64,000 nt of DNA from Oncomelania hupensis (Eukaryota > Mollusca > Gastropoda > Littorinimorpha > Pomatiopsidae). The position numbers were made by a program, and so were the translations under genes. Shown in pieces: positions 54,409-62,780 of this stretch (the stretch's first letter is position 1; each line of letters begins with the position of its first letter). The DNA is taken from positions 79,859,963 to 79,923,962 of the forward strand of contig CM072513.1 in assembly GCA_036898135.1 (NCBI GenBank). The letters run 5' to 3'. The notes under the pieces are model-generated. The model was not told the DNA's origin, did not search any database, and worked only from the letters and a program-made list of their open reading frames with translations.

Positions 54409-55011
54409 ACTGCCACACCTTTGACTTCCATCCACCCATCCGGAGTCAACAGGACGAATTGTCTTCTTCGTGGTCAAGCGAGAGAACGTAGATCAGGTTT
54501 GGAATACTAAAGGCAACGTTTTTGAAGACCAAGAATTACTATCAAACAAAGAAATCCCTAATCCAACAATTCTTCTAGCGCCATGTCAGCTAAGTGACTA
54601 TATATATTGTTGGATGGACTAGCCGTGGACCCTGTTGTGCAGAATCCTTTGGAGTGGCCATTGGGTTATGCAGGACAAGGCGACACGACTTTTTTCCCTC
54701 CCCTGCTGACCATTCGTCTTCTGCTTTTGGTGGTGAGCAGGACTACATTGTCGGCAGGCATTTTATTCAAGTAGGTGCCAGTGACTTTACAGAGAGTCTC
54801 GTGGCACTAGTAGCCGGCAAACCGGTTTACTAGCAACACGCTTCATCGCCTTGCAGGGCAAATATTTTTATGTCTCTCTTACGAGGGATAAATAAAAAAT
54901 AACAGCTCAGTTGGACCGTGTTCCCAGGGTGGCCGAGAGACCTGGAGTCACATACTCCGCTCGGCAACATATATATTCATTGTATCATAACATATGAAAT
55001 AAATATCTTCT
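54409..55011. other. Gene-free stretch
   Basis: A 79-codon frame at 54594-54833 has no recognised domain. No other feature. Confidence 0.35.
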
Positions 55012-55022
55012 ACCATCAACCA

Positions 55023-55334
55023 TTGGACACAAGCAATTGGACAACACGATAATCTGCTCACAGTGGTGAAGAAACGGAAACTCCGATGGTATGGCCACGT
55101 CACCAGATCATCAGGCCTTGCAAAGACTATTCTGCAAGGCACAGTGCAATGAGGTAGAAGAAGAGGGAGACCGAAAAAGAGGTGGGAGGACAACATTCGA
55201 GAATGGACTGGTTTGACACTGAGCGAAGCCATCAGGGCTGCTGAGGACAGAGAAAGATGGAGTATGCTGGTGAAACGATCATCTGTGGTGCCCCTACGAC
55301 CTCCGGGTTACGGGACAGGATAGGATAGGATAGG
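55023..55334 (+). mobile_element. RTE-like LINE, short copy with target duplication
   Basis: A ~310-bp copy from the IGQHD segment to a GGATA tail. ACCATCAACCA at 55012-55022 is repeated at 55335-55345. One nonsense change (TGAGG for GGAGG near 55150) breaks the frame. Confidence 0.93.
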
Positions 55335-55345
55335 ACCATCAACCA

Positions 55346-55810
55346 GTTGTATTCTTCTTTTTAGTTGTAAAAAAAGTCAATAAGACGAGTGAATAGCGAA
55401 TAATTTTCTTTGATTCTTGATTTTCTATTTTTATACATTGTTTTGACTGTTACTGATTTCTGGACACCATAAGAATGGTAGAAATTTATTCTGTATATAC
55501 ATTTCTTTAAAAACTATTCATTCGAACACCTCTAACATCATAAATAAGTAATATAAAAACGCGACAATGTGCGCCTCAGACGGCTTGAGTTAAATACTGT
55601 ATCGGCCAGCGTCTTGAGTAGTTAGTTCTGGAGCTGGAAAAGCACAGCTGTATAAGAACGTTATAATAGATGAATGTTAAGTATAAACACTGTAGGATTA
55701 GGTTAACTTTGCAAAGTCAGGTTGAAAACGGGCCAAGCACAAATACAAATGGTTACCTTACACCAATGACCCGGTCATTTGCACCAATTACAAAGTACAA
55801 GATGATGGTA
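55346..55810 (+). mobile_element. Unique sequence with a family B SINE tail fragment
   Basis: GGCTTGAGTTAAATACTGTA, TCGGCCAGCGTCTTGAGTAG and GAGCTGGAAAAGCACAGCTG at about 55578-55650 are the tail-proximal part of family B. The rest is unrecognised. Confidence 0.55.
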
Positions 55811-55869
<59 letters not shown>

Positions 55870-55885
55870 CTACTACTACTACTAC

Positions 55886-55945
<60 letters not shown>
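55811..55945. repeat. (TAC)n-(TTA)n microsatellite
   Basis: About 75 bp of TAC followed by 58 bp of TTA. Confidence 0.96.
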
Positions 55946-56377
55946 TGGATGCTATACTAAAAAAAAAAACGAGATGGAAAGCGACCATGAGGGTCAAGGA
56001 CTGTCACATAAGAACCACCATAACCCAGAAAACTCCTAGCGCTCCTAACGCTACGTGACAGAAGCCATGGAAATTCAGAAAATTTGGTCTAGGAACATGC
56101 AACGGAAGACATTAAATAGACCTATTATAGAACACATGGATAGCCGAATAAGGATATCGTGTCAGTGTGGTGGAAAACTGATCGGTATTGTGTATCAGTA
56201 TCGAATATCTCAGTTATGCCCCATGACCCCGAAACATAAAATATGACATTTTACAGTTGATGACCTGGCCACGTATATCCCATTTATAGTTGACAACCCG
56301 GTCAGAGATTTTAGAGACAATGGAAATTTGATGCTCCTACATGATATTAAGTCAAGTCAATAATTTTTTATTTCCGC
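55946..56377. other. Gene-free stretch up to the Gypsy LTR
   Basis: Ends in TTAAGTCAAGTCAATAATTT, which resembles the pentamer-tailed retroposon inside 44238-44505. The Gypsy element may have inserted in such a tail. Confidence 0.4.
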
Positions 56378-57822
56378 TGTCACGTCCCCCGAGCGGGTTC
56401 AGTGACGTCAGCTCATAAAGCGAGTGAAAAGAATAAACTCAAACAAAATAAACTAACACAAAATGCCAGAGTACAGACACACACTCTTTTATTCAACAAT
56501 CAACAAGCAAACACAGGACAAAGGGGAACTAACCTTCCCTCAACCCCTAAACAGACCCCCGTCCCAATACTAACTAACAATTACCTCCCCTTGCAACAAA
56601 CCCCAAATAGAACTAAACAACAACAGTTTCTTTACAAAGTGTATACAGAAAAATCGAAATCAACAAATCAATTCAAAATGCAAGTCTTCAAATAATAAGC
56701 AATGGCGTTGAATCATAAACTATTGGCCAGGCAAAGCGGTGGCACAGAAGTAATGTCTCAATGTTCTTGTTAAGTAGCTCAGAGAGCTAACAGTCTCTTT
56801 CACAAAGTGGATGATTCTTCTAACTAAATGGATATGTTTTTAGGTGCGTGTAATGTGAGTCTGTGTGTGCATGAATTAGGTATGAAAACCTCCTGGAGGT
56901 GCGTTGCCTCGATACAAGGCAAAACCTGCGGCAGTGTAAGAAATCACCACCACACTACTCTGTCGTAGAGGCAAAGGTACATCCCAGGCTGGCTAGGACC
57001 CAGTCAGCGGCAACAACATCAACATCAGTACAGCACAACAGGCAACTCAAAGGCAACAGCGTGGGAATAATGCGTAGAAACAAACACGTAGATGTAATAA
57101 TCATCATCATCTCATCAGCCCACACCTTACAGGCCTCGGCTCGTGACGCCCTTTACCCCCAACACCACAACACGACACAACACTGTCACAACATTGGCAC
57201 AACACAATGGATTAGTCTTTTGAGAGTCTCTTTCTCTTGCTCTTGCACGTTATTTCACTGTCCAAATAACATTTATTCTGAGGATGAGGACACCTTAGCT
57301 CTGCTACAGACACTAAGTCTTGGTGGGTGTTCAATCGAGAACCACACGCACCTTAAGTATGGAACTCTACACTCACTGGCGAATGGCAGTTACCATCTTC
57401 CTTCGAACTCTACACATCCTTATCCCGACGAGGGCATAAGACCTTGGGTGGCTATAAAACAATACACACACCCTTCCAACAGTACCCTACACTACGATGA
57501 CCTCTGTCACAGGGCTGCTGTCTCGTTAGAATTCCTTCCTCACGCAATAGCATCTCAAACCACTCTGCCCTTCAAAATCTGCGCCGGCCACAAGCAAAAC
57601 AGTCGACCTCTCGTCAGTATGCACGTTCTTTATTACGCGTACCCCTATTCGAAATTGGCCGACTCCCTATCTTCTATGAATCGCACGGACTTTACGAAAC
57701 TGCACTTTCATACGCAAAAGTAAATCGGTCACGCTATTCTATGTACAGCAGATATACGGAGAAGTGTAACTTCGTAAAAAGTGTATCTCTCCCTACCATC
57801 TGAAAACTCGTGTCGTCACACA
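56378..57822 (-). repeat. 3' LTR of the Gmr1-type element
   Basis: About 1,445 bp. On the minus strand it starts TGTGTGACGACACGAG and ends GCTCGGGGGACGTGACA. It is directly repeated at 62781 with no indel over the visible 1,220 bp. The one difference I noticed is C at 57585 against T at 63988. The long open frame at 56899-57723 lies entirely in the LTR and has no domain. Confidence 0.93.
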
Positions 57823-57836
57823 ACCCCCCCCCAGTT
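57823..57836 (-). promoter_or_regulatory. Polypurine tract
   Basis: The minus strand reads AACTGGGGGGGGGT immediately before the 3' LTR, the place where plus-strand DNA synthesis is primed. It lies 59 bp after the pol stop. Confidence 0.75.
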
Positions 57837-57894
57837 CTTAACACCTTGAAGAACCTTAACTACGACGCGAATTTCTCACTACCCCCTATGCTAC

Positions 57895-60432
57895 CTACTG
57901 AGCGTTTCTGCTGAGGAAATCTGCTGGAACGTTGTCCTTCCCAGAAATGTGCTCCACAGACATTGAGAAAGGTTGCAGCTGAAGTGCCCATCTCATCAGT
58001 CGGCTGTTGGTGTTCTTCACTTGCTGTAGGTACTGCAGTGGCATATGGTCAGTCTGCACTACGAAAGTACGTCCGTACAGGTATTGACTGAATTTCTGCA
58101 CACCCCACACCAACGCTAGACACTCCCTCTCAATGGTCGAATAGTTCCTCTCGGGTTTCGACAGTTTCTTGCTTGCACACGCAATAGGCTGTAATCCCTG
58201 TCCCCTGTCTTGGCTCAAAATGGCCCCTACTCCATCCTCCGACGCATCTGTCTGTAGCACAAACGGTAGGGTGAAGTCCGGCAGACAGCACACAGGGTCA
58301 GAGCACAGCTTCTCCTTCAGTGTGCAAAATGCAGCTTCGCATGCTTCGGTCCATTGTACCGCCCCTGGCTTGCCTCCCTTGGTCAGATCGTGTAGTGGTG
58401 AAGCAATCGCTGAAAAGTTGGGTACGAACCGCCTGTAGTATCCGGCTAAACCCAAAAATGAGCGCACTTGCCGCTTGGTCGTTGGTCGTGGTGCATCTCG
58501 GATTCTCTCCATCTTTGACACCTCAGGACGAATTTCTCCCTGTCCAACCACGTGCCCAAGATACTCTACTCTTCGGAAACCCAGGTAACACTTTGATGGT
58601 TTGGCGGATAGCTGCACCTCACGCAACCTAAGGAAAAGACGTGCCAAGCATTCCAGGTGTCTCTGCTTGGTAATGGTGGCTACCAACAAGTCGTCAACAA
58701 AATTGTCGATCTCCGACATTCCCAGGGGTGCTAATAACTTCCGCATCATGCGAGAAAAGACTGCTCCCGCCGTCTTCAGCCCAAATGGCATTACAGTCCA
58801 CTGAAATTGTCCCTCTGGCGTTGTAAATGCCGTCTTCGCTTTATCTCCCTTGTTCATAGGCACTTGCCAGTAACCTTTGGTCAAGTCGATCTTGGTGAGA
58901 TACTTGGCCCCTGACAGTTTGGAAAACAAGTAGTCGATGTTCGGCAATGGTTCCGCATCGAATACGACGTGCTTGTTTAACTTCCGGAAATCAACGCAGA
59001 AACGCATCGTGCCCTCCTTCTTCTTTACTAATACGATGGGCGAGCTGTATGGCGAACTGGCCCTCTCAATGACGCCCATCGCTAGCATCGCTTCCACTTC
59101 CTTCTTGATGGTCTCGTGATGCGAATGGGGAAGTGGGTACTGCCGCGTTCTCACTGGAATGTCGCTGTCCACACGTATTTCGCACACGTCCAGTGTAGTG
59201 CGTAGTGGCAAGTCGGTTAGGACATCCTCAAACTGCCACACCAGCTCCTGCAATTCTTCCCGTATTTCTGGGCAGTTGTCGTCCATCTTCACGTCGCGGG
59301 GCGTCTCTGATGCTGTCAAGGTGATTACGGGAATATCCCCAAACACCGGCATAGTTTCCTCCTCCTCTACCCCCTCGTCGTCTACGACGATCGTGGCCAC
59401 CGTCGCTCTGGTATGAAACTTCTTCAAGAGATTGGCGTGGTATAGTTTACTTTTCCCACGCATCCTGATCCGGTAGTCGCACTCTTCGATCACCTCGTAC
59501 GGTCCTCGCCATGCTAGCTGCAACTTGTTGTGTTTTTCTGGTAACAGCAACAACACTTGATCCCCCGCGTTGAACAAACGCCGTTTCGCCTTCTTATCGA
59601 AGTGCCGCTTCTGCTTGGCTGACGCGGTTCTGAGGTTTCCTTGTGCCAACTTACAGGTTTCCTCGATGCGATTACGCAAATCCACCACGTACTGGCTACT
59701 CAATTTCACCTCCTCCTCTTGTATCTCCTTGGTCCAGAGGTCTCGCAATACAGCCATCGGTCCCCGCACGGTCTTTCCATATAGGAGCTCGAAGGGAGAG
59801 AACCCTGTAGACTCCTGTGCTACTTCACGGTATGCAAATAGTAGCGCTGGAATGTAGCGGTCCCACGCTGTAGGTTGTTCTGTGGCTAACTTCTTGAGCA
59901 TGGACACTAGTGTCCCGTTGAATCGCTCAACCAGACCGTTGCACTGTGGATGATACGGCGTGGTGGCTTTCCCATGGATCGACAGTAGTCTGTTCATCTC
60001 CCGCATGACTTCAGACATGAATTGCGTCCCTTGATCTGTCAAAATTTCCCTAGGAACGCCCACCCTCGACCAAATCTCCCACAGCGCTTCTGCCACCCTC
60101 TCTGCCTCTATGCCCTTGAGCGGTACAGCCTCGGGATAGCGTGTGGCATAGTCTACTACCACTAGGATGTACATGTTACCCCGATCTGATTTGGGTTTGA
60201 TGGGTCCCACAATGTCTACCGCCACCCTCTGAAATGGCTCGTCCACCAGCGGAAGTTGCTGTAGTGGTACCTTCCTCACCCGTCCCCTCGGTACTACCTT
60301 CTGACACTCTGGACAACTGGCGCAATACCTCCGTACTTCGGCACACATTCCCGGCCAATAGAATGTCCCCCAGATCCGCTCCCTGGTACGTTTCCCTCCC
60401 AAATGCCCAGCCATGGGTGGATCGTGAGCCAA
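57895..60432 (-). CDS. pol: Pol: integrase - reverse transcriptase - RNase H
   Basis: The 845-codon frame begins inside the integrase zinc finger (H3, H10, C37, C40). The first codon is TTG, so it is not a true start, and the frame is open further upstream to the G-run. The integrase core has D73, D133 and E169 (D-x35-E), and a GPY motif lies at 310-312. Reverse transcriptase spans about 390-680, with KIDLTKGYWQVP (D516) and FVDD (D580, D581). RNase H follows at about 720-840 with D729, E770 and D795, ending in NVPADFLSR. All visible catalytic residues are present. Integrase inserts the cDNA; RT and RNase H make it. Integrase-first order is the unusual point. It is probably translated as one polyprotein with gag-protease, though the frames are now out of register. 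Confidence 0.93.
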   Translation of the reverse strand: MAHDPPMAGHLGGKRTRERIWGTFYWPGMCAEVRRYCASCPECQKVVPRGRVRKVPLQQLPLVDEPFQRVAVDIVGPIKPKSDRGNMYILVVVDYATRYPEAVPLKGIEAERVAEALWEIWSRVGVPREILTDQGTQFMSEVMREMNRLLSIHGKATTPYHPQCNGLVERFNGTLVSMLKKLATEQPTAWDRYIPALLFAYREVAQESTGFSPFELLYGKTVRGPMAVLRDLWTKEIQEEEVKLSSQYVVDLRNRIEETCKLAQGNLRTASAKQKRHFDKKAKRRLFNAGDQVLLLLPEKHNKLQLAWRGPYEVIEECDYRIRMRGKSKLYHANLLKKFHTRATVATIVVDDEGVEEEETMPVFGDIPVITLTASETPRDVKMDDNCPEIREELQELVWQFEDVLTDLPLRTTLDVCEIRVDSDIPVRTRQYPLPHSHHETIKKEVEAMLAMGVIERASSPYSSPIVLVKKKEGTMRFCVDFRKLNKHVVFDAEPLPNIDYLFSKLSGAKYLTKIDLTKGYWQVPMNKGDKAKTAFTTPEGQFQWTVMPFGLKTAGAVFSRMMRKLLAPLGMSEIDNFVDDLLVATITKQRHLECLARLFLRLREVQLSAKPSKCYLGFRRVEYLGHVVGQGEIRPEVSKMERIRDAPRPTTKRQVRSFLGLAGYYRRFVPNFSAIASPLHDLTKGGKPGAVQWTEACEAAFCTLKEKLCSDPVCCLPDFTLPFVLQTDASEDGVGAILSQDRGQGLQPIACASKKLSKPERNYSTIERECLALVWGVQKFSQYLYGRTFVVQTDHMPLQYLQQVKNTNSRLMRWALQLQPFSMSVEHISGKDNVPADFLSRNAQ

Positions 60433-62450
60433 CTGAAGGATCCCCCCCCCCTCAACTGTTTCGGGACTACCAGTTGCGTGACCTGGCTACCTCTCTTCGT
60501 GTGTACCCGGTACAACACCCCCTTCTTCTTGCGAAACTCAGCTGACGCCCTACCTGACGCTATCGCCCCACCGCTCTGTGCCAACGTTCTCGCCTTCGCG
60601 AGCGTCTCGTCGGTCTCTTGCATCCTGATCAACTCTGGGGTGCTAACAGAGATCTGGGATGGTTCGACCACTGCTAAGGGTACCTCCCTCTTCTTCTCGG
60701 CCTTCACCTGCGCCCGAGTCTGCACTGCTGCAGCCATTGCGCACTCACCTCCGAACAAGGAAACAGGACTCTTTTCCCCGCTATCAAACGTTACCCAGTT
60801 ACCCAGGATGATATCGGGCCCGTCCTCGAAAACCACCAACTCTACTCTCCCCCTGACCAGCGCACAATCCAACTCCACCCAAGCTGTAGGTAGCAGACCC
60901 ACGTTCGATCGATTCGCCAAGCAAATCTCGACAGTCCGACCCGTCAAATCAGCTGGTTTGACTAACCTGCTCGCGACTGCCCCTATCTCCGCCCCCGTAT
61001 CTCTCAATACTCGAACGTCCTGCCCGTTCGCCCTACCTTGGCCCCATGGATCATAAGGTTTGATTGCACACACGCTAGCCCGAGGTGCGGTCTCCGTGGA
61101 AATAGTCCGTCCCACTGTAACCTGGCCTACTGTCTGAGGTTTGACCTTGCAGTCCCTGACCACATGCTTCTCCGACCCACATCGGTAGCAACGGCGTACC
61201 CCACTACCCCCTTCCGTCCTCCCTACCTTCTGACCCTGACTTCCCCTGTTGCTAGGCTGCTGAGGAGCCTCCGGTCGTCTGGGAAAACTGCGTCTCTGAC
61301 TGGGTAGTACGGGTGCCGGTGCTGATGCTGCCCGCTTGGCATCTACCACACGCTGCGCCAACTCTGCTGCGGCATGGCTAGTCTCAGGTAGATTCTCCCT
61401 CACGTAAATCTCTAGCTCGGTAGTCATGATGGAGAAAAGCTGCTCTCCAATGAAGGTGTCTAGTACCTGCCCTACGTCGGTGATGTCTTTGCCGGCGAGC
61501 GAAAACCACTTCTTCACTAACGACCCTAGTCTTACTACTAGCTGAGGAAACGTCTCTGCAGCTTCCTTCTTGGCCTCTCGAAACTGCCCACGATAGTAGT
61601 CGGCGTCCTTCCTGAAGCGTTTCAACAGCGCATTCCTCACAATGTCGAAATCCTGGGCTTGCTCAGGCGTCAGACGAAGGTAGGTGTCCCGGGCTTCCCC
61701 TTGTAACAAAGGCGCTAGCCTAACCGCCCATACCTCCCTCCTCCAACCCTGAATCTCTGCCACCCGTTCGAACATCTGGAGGTAGGCCTCCACATCCTCC
61801 CTCTCCTCCAAGGGTTTCAACTTGACTGAGTACGCTGCCCCTCTATCTCTAGCCCTATTCTCCCTCTGATCAGCTCGGTCTTCATCTCTGGCTCTACGTT
61901 CCTCCTCTAGCCTCATCTCAAACATCCTCCTTTCCTCTTCCTTAGCCTCTCTCTCTTCTCGCTTCTCAACTTCTATCCTCTGTTCCAACCGACGTTGGTC
62001 TGCTTCCCTCTGACGCTGTTCTGCTTGTCTAGCTTCTCTTTCCGCGTCCAGTCTGGCCTCTAATCTAGCCTCCAACCGCCGACGATCTTCCTCTCTTTCT
62101 CTCTTCTCTTCCTCCCGTTCCCTCCGTTCCTCTTCCCTTCTCTCTTCCTCCCGTTCCCTTCTCAACTCACTAACTACATAGTGTGCCAACGCTCCATCTC
62201 GGAAACCCAAGCTTTCCCCAACCTGCCTAAGCCTCTCACTATCACTGAGCGCGACCTCGACTTTGCTCTGTGCACCGGGCGACCTAGCATACATCTTAGG
62301 CACAGTGGTCTGAGTACTCACTGCGTAAGGTTCCTCCAACAACCCTGTCACAGAGCCGTCATCACGGAAGTCCTGCTCCTCCTGCTCGGCCTCCTCCTTA
62401 CGAGTCCTAGCGTCGCGGCGCATCGCGGCTCGAGCATCCCGCGTAGCCAT
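60294..62450 (-). CDS. gag-pro: Gag-protease polyprotein
   Basis: I take the ATG at 62448-62450 (GACATGG, a good initiation context) as the start; 17 codons upstream are also open. Numbering from the upstream ATG: Arg/Glu-rich coiled coil at 112-222; capsid at 225-392 with a C-terminal half like a SCAN domain (GQVLDTFIGEQLFSIMTTEL, then YVRENLPETS); zinc knuckle C438-x2-C441-x4-H446-x4-C451; aspartic protease with RDTGA (D501) and IILGNWV at 564-570; and the segment leading to integrase at about 622-684. After residue 684 a run of ten G shifts the frame, and the last ~50 residues are out-of-frame text. Gag builds the particle and the protease cuts the polyprotein. Confidence 0.92.
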   Translation of the reverse strand: MATRDARAAMRRDARTRKEEAEQEEQDFRDDGSVTGLLEEPYAVSTQTTVPKMYARSPGAQSKVEVALSDSERLRQVGESLGFRDGALAHYVVSELRREREEERREEERREREEEKREREEDRRRLEARLEARLDAEREARQAEQRQREADQRRLEQRIEVEKREEREAKEEERRMFEMRLEEERRARDEDRADQRENRARDRGAAYSVKLKPLEEREDVEAYLQMFERVAEIQGWRREVWAVRLAPLLQGEARDTYLRLTPEQAQDFDIVRNALLKRFRKDADYYRGQFREAKKEAAETFPQLVVRLGSLVKKWFSLAGKDITDVGQVLDTFIGEQLFSIMTTELEIYVRENLPETSHAAAELAQRVVDAKRAASAPAPVLPSQRRSFPRRPEAPQQPSNRGSQGQKVGRTEGGSGVRRCYRCGSEKHVVRDCKVKPQTVGQVTVGRTISTETAPRASVCAIKPYDPWGQGRANGQDVRVLRDTGAEIGAVASRLVKPADLTGRTVEICLANRSNVGLLPTAWVELDCALVRGRVELVVFEDGPDIILGNWVTFDSGEKSPVSLFGGECAMAAAVQTRAQVKAEKKREVPLAVVEPSQISVSTPELIRMQETDETLAKARTLAQSGGAIASGRASAEFRKKKGVLYRVHTKRGSQVTQLVVPKQLRGGGSFSWLTIHPWLGIWEGNVPGSGSGGHSIGRECVPKYGGIAPVVQSVRR
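60442..60451 (-). other. G10 run at the gag-pro/pol frame break
   Basis: Ten C on the plus strand (G on the coding strand) lie where the protein text moves from the gag-pro frame to the pol frame. A one-base slip would join them. It could be a replication or sequencing error in a homopolymer, or a frameshift signal. Confidence 0.8.
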
Positions 62451-62758
62451 GTCGGAAAGGAAGGGAAGAACGGATGTTAGTATACACAAAACAAATAACA
62501 CCTAACTGATACAAACACCTAACAGAATGAATACGCAACACAACAGTCACAGGAGCCGAGGAATCGTTCACCGTCGTACCCCTGAAGGCGAGCAAGTGAA
62601 CCCTGCAACTCAATTCCCCGTTAATGCTGCACTCCGAGTGTGTTCCCTAGTGCAATACACCCACACTCCCGCCAACCGCCCGCTGCGTACCCTTTCACAC
62701 AACAACTCAAACACACAACATACACCTCTGGCAATACCCTAACAAAATAAATGAGTTG
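62451..62758 (-). promoter_or_regulatory. Gag leader
   Basis: About 310 bp between the primer site and the gag start. Retroelement leaders usually hold packaging and dimerisation signals; none can be read with confidence here. Confidence 0.5.
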
Positions 62759-62776
62759 ATCCCACTTCTGACACCA
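62759..62776 (-). promoter_or_regulatory. Primer-binding site, tRNA-Leu type
   Basis: The minus strand reads TGGTGTCAGAAGTGGGAT, complementary to the 3' end of animal tRNA-Leu (ATCCCACTTCTGACA plus CCA). It begins four bases after the 5' LTR end. Pairing with the tRNA primes minus-strand DNA synthesis. Confidence 0.85.
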
Positions 62777-62780
62777 AATA

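Noticed and set aside
56899..57723. 274-codon open frame inside the 3' LTR
   Set aside because: It lies wholly in LTR sequence, repeats in the other LTR, is on the strand opposite to the element and has no recognisable domain. The base composition of the LTR keeps the frame open.
60403..61056. 217-codon plus-strand frame opposite gag-protease
   Set aside because: It is antisense to a frame with clear zinc-knuckle and protease motifs and shows no domain of its own.
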